From: Microthyrium microscopicum
Taxonomy: Eukaryota; Ascomycota; Dothideomycetes; Microthyriales; Microthyriaceae
Direction of reading: 5' to 3'
DNA: 64,000 nt
Assembly: GCA_010405405.1 (NCBI GenBank)
Contig: MU004233.1
Coordinates: forward strand, 1,191,122 to 1,255,121
Below the pieces are notes generated by a model that was given only the letters and a program-made list of their open reading frames with translations, had not been told where the DNA came from and searched no databases. Positions 37,222 through 48,734 of this stretch are shown here, piece after piece. A program made the position numbers and the translations under genes. The first letter of the stretch is position 1; each line of letters opens with the position of its first letter.

Positions 37222-37965
37222 GAGGACAAGTTTCCACACACCCTACGTCGCGACACCCCAAGTTTCCACACACCCCCCAAGGGTGTCTCGGACCTGTCGC
37301 TAAGGCCGCCCCATCCGTCGCCAAAGTCAAGATTCTTGGTGGTGGCTGCACCAAACCAATGACTTGAAATCCGACGATTCTGGGAGTTGTTACCTTGTTG
37401 AAGCGCGTTCTAAACGCGTCGAACCTGTGTTGAAAATCAATCAAGAAATCTCAAAAAGGGCCAAAATGGTGGTTGGAAGACGTGCCTTGAAGCGATAAAG
37501 TAAGACAAAGATAAAGCTAAAGGGGAGGATGCCTTCTTGACGATATTGAGGAAGACGCGCGCCTATTCTAGAAGCAGAATTCGAGAAGGAATTAATAAGG
37601 TAAAGGGATGAAGAGAGGAAGAGGAACGGATTGAAGCATCGCGAGTTGAGAATAACACGCCAAGCCTTGATGATTTTGTAGCTTCTTATTGGCTGGCCGT
37701 TATCGATAAGATTTGATAAGATAAGATTGAGCTTCGTTTGAGTCAAATATCTAAAGACCAAAGCCAAATCGAAAACACATTTCAGAAGGAATTCAGAGAG
37801 AACTGGCCGTCAGCCAACGGTAGCTATTCCTAAAAAGGGTTGATTTCTTTGCGCTAAGGAGACGCCATACAAAGGTGAAAAGACCATTTTTGGGGCCGAG
37901 CCACCCTTGGGGGGTGCGCGGAAGCAAAGGGTGCCACTGGGTAGGGTGTGTGAAAACTTCTCCTC
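37222..37965. mobile_element. 744-bp non-autonomous Mutator-like element
   Basis: Bounded by a perfect 10-bp duplication. About 75 bp at each end form an imperfect inverted repeat: the left end begins GAGGACAAGTTTCCACACAC and the right end, reversed, begins GAGGAGAAGTTTTCACACAC. Both then reach a shared block CACCCCCCAAGGGTG. Between the ends there is no transposase; the 108-codon minus-strand frame at 37441-37767 has no recognisable domain. The element shows little sign of RIP, unlike the hAT element 4 kb away. Assignment to Mutator rests on duplication length and long inverted ends. Confidence 0.75.
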
Positions 37966-37975
37966 GTGGAATGGT
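37966..37975. repeat. Right 10-bp target duplication of the MULE-like element
   Basis: GTGGAATGGT, matching 37212-37221. Confidence 0.8.
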
Positions 37976-40351
37976 TTGCAGCCTGATGACTTGGCATCTT
38001 CTCGATGCCCTGCATCGAGATGTCGAGAAGTGCTTTCACAACTCTAAAGCGGTGTCCTCTTTGCATGCTGCGGATTGTACCCGTCAGTTTGATCACATTT
38101 CTTGGGGAATTCAAGGTGGACCATTACTCATCTACGCAGACAGCCCCTGATTTAGCACCAACGAATGCGTTGTGGATGTTGACAATTGTCAGCATATCAA
38201 AAACACAAACCTAGTATCGTTCTTTGTGAGGGGCTTCGGTCATAACGCCGGCTACGTAAAGAACTAGACTTTTAGTTCATTTGCGGTATCTGGTAGTCCC
38301 TGACCGATCTGTTTATTCTAGATCAAACATCCATTTCGACTATAAGCACTAACACGTTTCAAAACCTAAATGGCTCACAGTAATGTGATACCCGCTATGA
38401 AGCCAAAAATACTTTGCAAAGTTGTCTTAGCGGTAAAGAACATAAGTAATCCTCTAGTTGGATTACGCGGCCATGACCTGATATCAAAAAAGCGTAAGCT
38501 AGGATTCAGAAAAAGCCGGATCACTATTCAATGGGGAGCGTCAGCAGGTTCGCTTCCGTAACAATTTCAGGATTTCCTTACGGTATCCGATGCCAAAGGC
38601 CAAACTACAATAGGCCTTAATATAGACTTTAAATGCTTAGTGTAAGCCTCACTCCATTTCAGAACGAAGCTGAGGTAAACAAGCAGAAAGATATTGGCCA
38701 ATTATGTCTCAGTGCTAAGGAGGATTTGCAAAGCTAGTCCATATAAGGTTAAAAAACGCCACAAAAGTGTGCTCCAATTCTGTACCAGTCGCTAGCGCTG
38801 AGCTCTAGCGCCTAGCGCAGAATTTTGAGGCTTTAGAGCACATTAACCTCTTTAGGAAGTGATCAAATACCACGGAGGTTTCCGAAGCATCAGAATTGGC
38901 GCTGCTAACGGTCCCCATTGGGTGACACATTAGACTCGGAGCGGGCGACTTTACACACCCGAAAACAATAATTAATTTGAAGGGTGAAACTTGGGCGGCG
39001 CTAGAGTAATATCAGAATAAGCTCACATCGATCGATTGTGAAACTGATTTTGAATCATAGATTAGTACACATAGTCTCAATTTTTGAGGTCTTATAACAT
39101 CGCGTGGATGATGTTGAATTAAAGTTTTTACTGACGGAAGTCACGATCCTCCAACGCTACAATAGGCAGTTACGCCACTCTTCCAACATGCAGGTACCTG
39201 TTATTATTATCAATCAAAATCTTTGTTCATGGCCTGACTCAAAATACTCGAGTTAAAGACCTGTCAGCTTTTTCTTCAATATATGGTTGCAGTCGTATGA
39301 GTCACTGAATTGGAACTCTACTTACTCATACAAATTAGTAGATTGAGGAGTTTGGGCTCATCGACGCAAACAGACGGCTTTGAAGAGTGAGCATCAGAGA
39401 TTGCAGCTGCTAAGCGGCTTATGTATACTCTTTGAAACGTATGTTCATGTACATACAACATCCTTGCTCCGCTTACTATGAAAAGATATATCAGAGTGGA
39501 ATGAGAACCTGGTAGGTCGAAAGATAAGATAGATATCTTATACAAAATCAAAGGAGTCTGATGTGACTTACATGTCGGAGGAGGCTGGATTATCGTTTAC
39601 TCCAGCTCGCTTGATAAGTGAATGTTTCTTCACACTAATGCTTGGTACAGGCGGGAAGAAATGAAGTGACATATATGCATACATTCCGTCCTGCTTCAAG
39701 AGGAACTCAAAATAAACTCACTGCTATATTGCCTTCAACGATGAGAATGCATAGCTTTCCTGGAAAAAAAGCCTTCGAACGACCAGTCGTTGGAATCAGG
39801 CTTATAAATCCGTAGTATGCTCGCAATTCAAGCTCCTCAAATGGCTCAATCGCTTCAGTGTCAGCGATCATCTACCTAGGAATATATGATAGAGAGGTGC
39901 GAAGGAATTGGGACGTACTTCGAGAACATCTGGGAGAGACAGCAACTTGCAAGTCACAAGCTCAAGCTTTCCTGGTCCGGGGTCATTTACTACCAGTTAC
40001 CTGACTCGCTTGACGGCGCAGATAAGCATCAAGCAAAGGCTCGAAGACAAACCTGTTTCCATTAAGTGGTATAAACAGTATTGCAGTGGGCATTCTAAAT
40101 GTAACTTTGTTCATTGGGCTGATTGTTTCTCGGTTGCATTTTCAGTTGTGCTAAAACTCTGCTGAATTCCGATCAGATTGCATATCAGCGTTGCATCAGA
40201 ATTTCAGACCTCATTTGTATGCGGTATCGCCTCTCACATATCGAACGTCCATCTTGAAGATCTATCTGTGCCCAGTTCGGATCACTTATATTGTTATTCG
40301 AATTGCCAACATCCTGGATCACATCCGAGAAGAGTACCTTCATACTACATT
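37976..40351. other. Gene-free interval upstream of the hydrophobin
   Basis: No exon set with compatible splice sites. Contains a GC-rich imperfect palindrome near 38790-38820 (repeated CTAGCGC). The last few hundred bases should include the hydrophobin promoter. Confidence 0.5.
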
Positions 40352-40814
40352 ATGCTCAAGTCTCTTCTTACCATCACGGTGTCCTTGGTACTCGCCAATT
40401 GCCTCACTACTGGATCAGTAGAAAAGACTCTCCACATCAGGGATTCTAGTTGCGCTACGACTAGCTCCCTGATGTGCTGTGAAGCTATTGTATCCGCAAA
40501 CAATGGAATCATGCAACTATTGCTTGAGGAGCTTGGAAGCACTACTGATTACGGAAATGTCTTGATGGGTCTGATCTGTAAACCGAGTAAGTCAAGATGC
40601 TATACACAAGAGTGATGGTTGACTCGAAATAGTTATGGCTGAAGCAGACGAGGAGAATTGCAGCTTCGATGTGGTCTGTTGTGCTAGCAATCCATTTGTG
40701 AGTATAATCTTTGACTTATGGAAATGTATTGATCATGTTCAGGGAGGAGAAATTGCGGTGGATTGCATCGATTACTATGATGGTTTCCGTGGGCCTGTTT
40801 CAAGCGAGCAGTAA
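40352..40814 (+). CDS. Class I hydrophobin
   Basis: Exons 40352-40586, 40633-40697 and 40743-40814 encode 123 residues. A signal peptide (MLKSLLTITVSLVLANC) is followed by the eight-cysteine hydrophobin pattern: C-x7-CC-x32-C-x11-C-x5-CC-x12-C. The 32-residue gap between Cys3 and Cys4 places it in class I; class II has 11. Hydrophobins are secreted, self-assemble at air-water interfaces and coat spores and aerial hyphae. Both introns are short (46 and 45 bp) and interrupt the cysteine pattern, so single-frame scans would miss the gene. The first acceptor could also be the AG at 40648-40649, which is in frame and gives a slightly shorter C4-C5 loop. Confidence 0.92.
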
Positions 40815-40950
40815 GGTTGATAATTTGGTAGCAATGGTCGCATTGATTCTCAAACAGGAATATGTTCAAAGCATGGGTGATCATTTTCTACGTGGCTCAT
40901 GCTAATGTACATATATCATGCTTATGCCATCGCCGTCAGGACTAACTCGC

Positions 40951-41654
40951 TTATTTTGAGCGCCCTACGCCTGTTAGTATGCCTCATGGTTGACGTGAAG
41001 CTCACTTACATTGATTGATCTCCTCTTCGTCGAGGTGCCGAAGCTTGTTCAACTGAGGAGGATTGCCAGCTGCCACACCCTTGGCGAACTCGACGGCACT
41101 TCCAATAAGGCCTTTACGCGAAGTTGCGTACTGCGCAGTGACAGCCTTGACCTTGATCAAACAGATACGTGGATCCTCTGGACCGCCGTCATGTTTGCCA
41201 TCCTCGAGATCGCCCATCCAGGCCTTGAGAGATTCGGAGTACCACTTTTTGATTTGTTCGCGGTCGGTGACAACATCTGCTTTGCCGCTGATTGAGGCCC
41301 ATTCACCAGAGCTGTTGAGGAAGCCTAGGTTGATATCCGAGTCGGACTTGAGATCATCGAGCTTTCCCGACTCCGTGTTGGCGTGGAATATGAAATCGAC
41401 GCCATTGTTTTCCTAGGTCTAGTTAGGAGAAGGTTCGTAACGATCTTTCAATGATTTACCTTGCCAGCCAATGCCATGCAACGAGATACGATGAGACCAC
41501 TGGATGCAATTCTTGTAGCCATCATGCAGAATTTGCATTTCTCAACGAAGGTACCGAGGTCTTGGACCTTCTCGTCGAGCGGAACATCTTTCTGTAGATT
41601 GGCCTCCTTATAGGGATCTGAGGGCTTTCCTAGATCTTGCGTTGATGTAGACAT
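40951..41654 (-). CDS. bli-3: BLI-3-like protein (pyridoxamine-phosphate-oxidase-like split barrel)
   Basis: Exons 41654-41460, 41412-41010 and 40970-40951 (minus strand) encode 205 residues. The protein belongs to the FMN-binding split-barrel family that includes Neurospora blue-light-inducible BLI-3 and bacterial general stress protein 26. Conserved blocks seen are MMATR, SSGLIVSRCMAL, IFHANTESGKLDDL, NSSGEWASISG, KAWMGDLEDGKHDGG and DPRICLIKV. FMN binding is expected; the reaction is not known. The last exon is only 20 bp (ending GRSK), supported by a strong GTAAGTGAG donor and an ACTAACAG branch-acceptor. An in-frame ATG at 41747 would add 31 residues resembling a mitochondrial presequence; the family start favours 41654. 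Confidence 0.9.
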
Positions 41655-42371
41655 GTTTGCTTTGATGTAGCGTGAGAAATTGGTTTGATTGAGTGTGAGA
41701 ATTTGTCTTCGATTACAAAGTTGAATAAGAGGGACAAAAGGTCTCATTGTGGGAGAAGTTGTTGTTGGAGATCTTATAGCGGCGTCAGGTTTGTTTACCT
41801 AAGATGGTACAAAGACGTCATCATCGATATTTACTAGTACTAGTAAGTGGCAATGGATACCCATGAGGGGTCCCCAGACCTCACTTCTGCACCTCAATTC
41901 TCCATGATTATTCGAATGAATAAGTAGTAATTGGTGTGCTCCTGGTGATCATCTTGGCTGCCATCATAATTCGTGATAATGAGGATTTATATCATTCTTA
42001 CACATGTAGATCTGCCCATCCAAGCGTGTTGCATATTATACACTATTCGAACAGGCTAGACAAAACGAAAGTCGAAGCAAGAGAAGATCTTTATCATTGG
42101 AAAATTCTGCAGTTTCTGGGAACAAAATATTGCTTACATTATTATGAAGTGCAGCTGTTCATGATCGTGGAAATTGTATGAAGTCATTGACGCGAGGCTG
42201 AAACACGTGCTCAGCCTGATGCTGGTTGAATAGGAGGGGAGGCTGGACTTCGAGGTCTGAGCGTTTCAGTCTGAACATTGAGCCGTGATCCTGAGATGAG
42301 CTTTCCTTGCGTATGGACTACATCAGCGCCATAGCTATGCCATATCATGTATATATTATGATCTTTCCACC
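41655..42371. other. Intergenic region between bli-3 and the ankyrin gene
   Basis: Divergent promoter region. It should also contain the unresolved first exon of the ankyrin gene near 42290-42370. No repeat or RNA gene seen. Confidence 0.45.
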
Positions 42372-43364
42372 GATTATCTGGCTGACCACCATAGGATTGA
42401 TCTCTCCAAACGGCTGCGCCGTGCCATACATCTCAACGATGTCCTTCTCTGTCGACGTATGATCGATGCCAATCCCTCTAGCATACAGAATCCCGACTAC
42501 GCCGACAGCAGTAACACTTCTCTCCATCTGGCAGCAAAACTCGGCCATGTTGACCTTGTGGTATGGCACCTGCGGCTTCCCATCTACACCGCTAACTTAC
42601 CCAGCGCCTCCTTATCGACGCCGGTCACGAAGACTCGGGCATCTCCCTAAACACCGAATTCGAGACTCCGCTCATGCTCGCATGTGAAGCCAAACAGATC
42701 GAGACAGGTCTTCTCCTCATTAACATATACCCTCGCTGTATTCCCTACATTAACAAGAACGGCATGGACGCCGTAAGCCTTCCACACTCTCTTAGCCATA
42801 CAAGACCACTGACACGCTTTCTAGCTCATGCTGGCTTCACGCAACGGCACACTCCCTCTAATCTCCCCCCTTCTAACCGCGACGACCCCCGCCAGCATAA
42901 CCGCCCACGATAAGGACGGTAACACCGCCCTGCACTACGCCTCTGCGTCCGGCGAGCTCAAAGCCCTCCGTCTCCTTCTCCAATACGGCGCATCTCCGCT
43001 CGCGCAAAACGCATATTCGTGGACGCCCATCGCATATAGCGCGACGACGGCCGCCGAAGCATATTTCAAGCAGCTGGTCGCTGAGATCGAGCGGCGACGC
43101 GTCGAGGCCGTCAAGGATTTGAGGGAGAAGGAGAAGGCGAGACAGGCCGGTGTGCGACTGGTGACGAGCTCGGAAGAGATAGGTGGTAGGCGGGCGAGTG
43201 TGAGGCCACGGCTGGAGAGTTTTAGTACGTTGGATGAGGCTGGGCCGCCAAGGGTGGAGTGGAGTCCGGTTGAGAGGATGGCGATGACGCCGACCGAGGG
43301 CAAAGCTGGAGGATTCTATTTTGGGAATATTAGCAGTAGAAGGAGGGCAGGAAGCGGCGATTAG
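42372..43364 (+). CDS. Ankyrin-repeat protein (first exon unresolved)
   Basis: Exons up to 42560, 42605-42772 and 42825-43364 join in phase 0 and give about 298 residues plus a missing N-terminus. Ankyrin motifs are clear: NTSLHLAAKLGH, TPLMLACEAK, DALMLASRNG and DGNTALHYASASGELKALRLLLQYGASP. A charged helix (EIERRRVEAVKDLREKEKAR) and a Pro/Arg-rich tail follow. The frame is open back to a stop near 42292 but has no ATG, so a short upstream exon must exist; I could not find a splice that keeps frame. Ankyrin repeats mediate protein binding; the partner is unknown. The protein belongs to a fungal family with three or four repeats and no other domain. Confidence 0.8.
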
Positions 43365-43673
43365 GTGGTGACATGATGTATGACTTTGTATGACTCTGGA
43401 TGAACTGACTTGGATTTCCGTGTTGGATATCAAATCGTTGGCGAAGATTGTTGTCTACCAATGGTTCGCTCAATTGAATGAATCAATTTATCCTGCAGCA
43501 AATGTGTCATGCTTCATATTAAAAGCGCATGCCTGGCCCCGTTGGATATCAGGCAAGAGCTTCATACAAGTACCTAAGCATTTGAGAGGGCACATCGTCT
43601 GGTATAGCCTTCGAGTGGTTGATTATAATGCTAATCCTGCTATCTAACTGCTGCTTAGCGCACAAGCACCCAT

Positions 43674-45283
43674 TTACAACCCATCAAAGTCGCCCGCTGC
43701 ATCATCCTCATCAATATCGCCGTCTTGAATCTCCTTGGCCAGCTCGCGCTCGCGCTCACGTGCTTCCTGAGCATTCTTGAGCTCGAGACGGTGCTGGTTC
43801 ATGGGGAAGCGCATGGCACGCACACACTCATCGTGAAGAGACAGACATGCCTTGATACGCTCATGGAATGCCTCTGCTGGTTCGCGCGTGGCGTACACAT
43901 CTCCGGCTTGCTTCGTCTGCATGAAACCCTTCTCGTGATCGATGGTGGCCTCAATGACTCCATCGCGAATAGCTTTGGCAACGATGTATTCGGCAGACTC
44001 TTCGGATTCTAGTCCCAGGCGGATGCAGATGTCTCGTAGCGAGATGCGCGAGTACGACAAGCTGAGGCGGCGAATACCAGTACGGATGACGTTTTGGCGC
44101 AAACGCAGCACAAGAGTATGTGTACCATCGCGGCGGAAGACAGGGCCATATTCATTGACGATCTTCAAGAAGCCTTGCATCTCGCCAGCACGGACTGCCT
44201 GAACAAGCTTGAAATATGGCTCCAGGGCGTTCTCCAGCTTAGGTTGGCTGAAGAGACTTCGGTCGGGGATATCACCCATGAGTAGCTCGACGACGACGAG
44301 GAACTTCATGGACGCCTGGTAGAAGCCAACAGCGACTGTGTTTGTTGGCGCTTTACGGGTAGCACTGGTAAGGTGTTCGTGCGCCTCTGTGTATAATAGC
44401 TGAATCGCACGTATGCGTCCAAGATAGTACATATATCGTGCAAGCTGGTTGTTCGGAGCGGTCGATGGAAATTCAGATTGCGAGATTAAAGCATCGGCCT
44501 GAGCAATGTCGGCGGTCGATACATAGTTTCGGAGAAGGAGCACGATAACAGCGGCTTGAGTATCGGTGTCTTTCCGCAGGACTGCTGACCGTAGCGCGCC
44601 AAGAAGCTTGCCACGCATATCGATCACTTGCGATTGCTTCGATGGAGGTTTAGGGTCGAGTTGCTCGAAGAAGAGGGAGAGATAGAAGTATGCTCGGGCG
44701 GCTAAGGAATCGAGAGTTCGGCGGTTGAGGCTTCGGATGCGGTCAACGAGCACTGAGGAGAATGAAGCGCCACGATCATATATCTTGTTGTCGTATAGGA
44801 AGACCTTCGAAAAGTTAGAACAGTAGCTATGTCCGGCAAGGGTTACTGACCTGTATCAAAACAGCCAAGTATATGTCAACTTCCGGTATCACATCTTTCT
44901 TTTTGGTTGCCTCTAGTGTTGCATTATCTCGCTTTTCAATCTCCTGGACGATCTTTTTAGCCTGAGCACCGGAGATGCCGATTGCTTTTATCAGGACGTT
45001 GGCTGTCTCATCCCCAACATTGTAGGTAGTAACAATAACCTCAAACAGGGTCTTGTCATCAAGCTTCTTCCGAATGCTGGAGATGGAACGGAGAGCTCGG
45101 AGGGTGAAGCGGGAATCGAATTGAACAACAGCTCGTTCAAGAAGAGCAAAGTTGGCTTTTATAGCTATGGAAAGGTGAGTATTTTGGAGACCTATAGCAC
45201 CGTATGAGCTTACTGGTGACGGCGCTTTCTTCAACCTCTTCCTCAACGTGGGTCTTCTCGACACCTTCCATTTCGTCAACCAT
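43674..45283 (-). CDS. rpn3: 26S proteasome lid subunit Rpn3 (PSMD3)
   Basis: Exons 45283-45214, 45164-44851 and 44804-43674 (minus strand) encode 504 residues. Rpn3 is a PCI-domain scaffold subunit of the lid of the 19S regulatory particle. An acidic N-terminus and helical-repeat region are followed by the PCI domain (residues about 300-430), with YSRISLRDICIRLGL in the winged-helix part, and the conserved tail with MRFPMNQHRLELK and an acidic end. Introns are 49 and 46 bp. The gene is divergent from spc34, with 344 bp between start codons. Identification is firm. Confidence 0.97.
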
Positions 45284-45578
45284 CGTGGCGTTTGTGCTGG
45301 CTGAGAATGATTGTTGGCTTGGTCAACCTGAGGGAGAATAAAGAGTTCGAGTCAATTCGATATAGCTTTGGAGGGGCAAGCAATGATGGAGCAAGTTCAG
45401 AAGATGAGGGTGTGGTAAAGCTCCAGCTAACGTCCAGGCACTGGGTGGTTACGACTCTGTTGACAGCTCTAAACGCCAAGCGCGCGTCTAAGTTGATGCT
45501 CTGTTTACAACGGCACATGCGATTCCAACTCACCACTTCAACCAATACTAATATATAGAGGAAATCAGTCAGAGTCTG

Positions 45579-45584
45579 ACGCGT
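45579..45584. promoter_or_regulatory. MCB box in the rpn3-spc34 shared promoter
   Basis: ACGCGT (inside GACGCGTC) lies 44 bp before the spc34 start codon. Cell-cycle control of a kinetochore gene would make sense, but the site is single and so weaker than the pair at rfa1. Confidence 0.4.
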
Positions 45585-45627
45585 CTCTGCTGGCTCTGAG
45601 CATCGTCTGCACGTTACCCAGGTCGCT

Positions 45628-46489
45628 ATGGCTTCCGCTTCTCTCATCAGCGCTCACTTGGAGCAGATATCAGCATGTTCGCAAACCATCCGCGAGTTGA
45701 AGTATGTATAATCGTCTGGTGTTCCGGGGAGAATGAATGTTTGATTGACACGCGCAATATAGCTTCCCTCAGCCAAAAATATTCACAAACGCGCTACTAC
45801 ATTCCCATGATATTACCACTCTCCTTCGCGATACTGAAGCACACGAACGCGCCCTCTTCACCGTACCCAAGCCCGAGCCAAACCGTCGCAGCACAGTATT
45901 TCCCTCCAATCAACCGTTACCTCAGAGTGGTCCAGGCGCGATCCGTGGTCCTCGAAGAAATACAGCCGTTGCATCAGTTCTCGGTGGAGATCTCGTTGAG
46001 CGTATCAAGAGAGGAGGAGGGGGAGGTGCAGGCAGCGCATTAGGATACCGAGAAGGTGGTGGTCGAGAACGAGGGGATGTTGATGTTGATGTACTTCTTG
46101 AAGGTGCTGAAAAGCTATGTGGTGTATAGTGAGTTTGGAGACTGTCACACAGCCATTGCAGATGTTAACTCTTTGGCAGCCCAATTCCTGGAGCTATAGG
46201 GAAGATCAATGCGCTACGCCAGCGCCATCACCGCGTGAAGAACTCGATCGCATATTACGAAGCTCGAGCTACAGAACAAGCCGTTCGACTGAACAAGCTG
46301 GAATCTAAGGGCAGTGATCACATGAATGACGATTTCGAATTAAACCTGGGAGGAGATGAAGTACCCGAGGAAAATTTCTTTACCGAAGCAGACGTACAAG
46401 CTGAAGAAGACGAGATCAAAGAGCTAGAACGCAAAAAACGAACACTGGAAGACCGAGTGACAAGAATGGAGGAAGACTTGAATTTCTGA
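45628..46489 (+). CDS. spc34: DASH/Dam1 complex subunit Spc34
   Basis: Exons 45628-45701, 45763-46128 and 46180-46489 encode 249 residues. The DASH complex forms rings on spindle microtubules and couples kinetochores to their ends. Landmarks of the Spc34 family are an N-terminal helix (SLISAHLEQISACSQTIREL), the segment FTNALLHSHDITTLLRDTE-ERALF, the core LLEGAEKLCGVYPIPGA split by intron 2, and a C-terminal coiled coil (EIKELERKKRTLEDRVTRMEEDL). A Gly/Arg-rich insert precedes the core. The gene is split across three frames, so no single open frame shows it. It converges on the MFS gene, with 11 bp between stop codons. Confidence 0.9.
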
Positions 46490-46500
46490 TGAATCCAAGA

Positions 46501-47980
46501 CTACCGTCTAAAAAGAGCTTTGAAGCTTATTCGGCCAGTATCAATACGCATCTTAACCAATCTCGCCGCCAACGTAAAGCATCCGCCGGCGAATATCGAC
46601 GATGCAGACCACATCTGAGCATATAAATACCCGCCATGTCGCGCTTGTATCAACGCTCCTCCCAAAGGCGACCCAACAAGTGCACCTATACTGGCTATGG
46701 TGAAGCCCATTCCTATGCGTGTACCCTGTTTTGTTGGATCTGACGTCAAGGAAGACATCGCTGATGGAAAAACACCTTGGACACCTCCTGCGAAGAATCC
46801 ATAGAACACCGCCCAAATCCAGATGCCAACTTTTGTCTTGATGGCGGCCCAGGCATAGGTACAGACAGCAGTCCCAAACAGACAAGGAACGAGGACTCCA
46901 ATGGGGCCAGTATATTTATCAGCAAGCCAATTCGGAAGGATTCGAGATATCACTCCAATGCCATTCATCATCATCAGAACCTCCGCAGAGCTGTCATATG
47001 ACATGCCTACGATATCTCTAGCAAAGGAGCTGGAGTAGTAGAATGGGAAGAAGATGCCGAAAAAGAAGAGAAAAGCGGCAATGCAATACAACGTGTATGG
47101 CAATTCCCTGAACGCCCCAAGTTCCAATAGAGGTCCTGATTTTCTTGGAGGAATTCGTGTTTTTAGTCCTAGACCCGCGGTCAATCCGACACAAAGCATG
47201 ACGAACCCGCAGACGCGTACGGTCCAGCCGTAGCCAATTTTCGGTAGTAGAGATCGTACAATTGAAGGATATATCAATCCACCAATTCCTGAGCCGGATG
47301 CAGCCATACCGATGACCAGCGACCGTCTTTTGGTGAAATAGGTTGACAGAATGGCGACTGTTGGAGTAAAGGTCATTCCGCAGCCGATTCCTTGTGCAAT
47401 GGCGGATAGAAGGATATGCCAGTACTTTGTTCCAACACTGAGTGTAAACACACCGAGCATTTGTAAAGACAGTCCAGTGAAGAATGTGACCTTGAAGAAT
47501 CCAGCATCCAGCATGCGACCAGAGAACATTCCCGTGCTGAAGAGCAGAAATATCTGTATAGACCCAATCCAGGAAATACTCGAAGCCGTTTCATGAAGTG
47601 CCGTCACATAATAAGTCTGAAATACTCCGAACGATTGTACCCATCCCCAGCAATTCATAACCACCTGTTCACGTTCAGTTTCTGAATTCCTCAACAACCT
47701 AGCATTGTTATCTTACGAAGTGTCCATACAAGACCTGTGTCCACGCAAACCATCCTCCATCTGGTGGCGGCTCCAGCGCTGGTCCAGGTACAGTCACCGG
47801 GACCGTCTTGAGTGCGTCAGCCAGCTCGTCTTCCTTCACGTGGCGACCATGTGCCTTTTCTTCATCCTGTGCCCACGTATCGGAACCCGTTGGACTATTT
47901 ATAGAAGTTCGTCCAGTCCCCAGCTCTTTCTCATGTTCGTCAATCTTGTCCATGCTTGTGTCCAATGACGAGGGAGCCAT
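46501..47980 (-). CDS. MFS transporter, monocarboxylate-porter family
   Basis: Exons 47980-47717 and 47664-46501 (minus strand) encode 475 residues. An 80-residue hydrophilic N-terminus is followed by PPDGGWFAWTQVL, the motif before helix 1 of the fungal monocarboxylate-porter (MCH) family, and about twelve membrane segments. The loop between helices 2 and 3 carries GRMLDAG, and a KRR loop follows helix 4 (TYFTKRRSLVIGMAASGSGIGG). Substrates in this family range from monocarboxylates and riboflavin to secondary metabolites and cannot be read from sequence. No biosynthetic cluster adjoins it. Plasma-membrane location is likely. Confidence 0.93.
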
Positions 47981-48734
47981 TCAAAATATCAACGGGTCAA
48001 GGAAGAGAAGGGAAGGGAGGGATGTGTAAAGGCACCGCGCACTGAAGTCATAGACATATGCACAAATGACTTTACTACTAGTATTGCGTTCATACATTAC
48101 TAATTTTCTTTAAATACAATACAAGCGATCAAGGCGCGAGATCGGCCAGAACAGTGTGAGTCAAAAAGAACTTCTTTGCGCAGCCGCAAATGAGGAAAGC
48201 ATTACTTGCCTTCCGCGGTCCATCACAATGACTTGCCTTGCCTGCCTTGCTGTTACGTTTCTTGTAGGGCGCTTGTAGTCAAAAACATGCCACTAATGCA
48301 GCCAGGATTGGTAACGACGATCGTGCACCGAGATATTCCCGTCTACGATGTGCTTGATGCTAGCCGTATGCACGATGCTTATTTCCGTGTTGAGCTCTGC
48401 TACGAGTTTCCTGGCTTGGAAGCTTTTGCTAAGGAGCAAGGGAAGCTGCTTGATGGACCGAGGTCTATGGGAAGCTTGAGAGGCTGTATTGTCCAGTTGA
48501 TGCGATGGCTTGTTCTCGACTACATACCAAAGGATCAGTAATACTGGTGATCGACAACAACACATCTGTTAGGAAAGATACCTTAGAAATCGAATGAAGC
48601 AATGCCAGGTCAACGGAAAAAAGTACTGAGTTGTAAGAGCTTTCCACACCCATTGACAAATATGATATTATATATACAGTGGTCTATTGACCAAGCGATC
48701 CAACTCTCCCCCATATGTAACAACGAACACATAT
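47981..48734. other. Intergenic interval with one unassigned open frame
   Basis: Promoter of the MFS gene and 3' side of the PCI gene. A 111-codon plus-strand frame at 48206-48541 resembles no family and has Cys-rich, irregular codon content at its start; I do not call it a gene. Confidence 0.4.

Noticed and set aside
48206-48541. 111-codon plus-strand frame between the MFS and PCI genes.
   Set aside because: Resembles no family and lacks splice or promoter support; kept only as a note in the interval entry.
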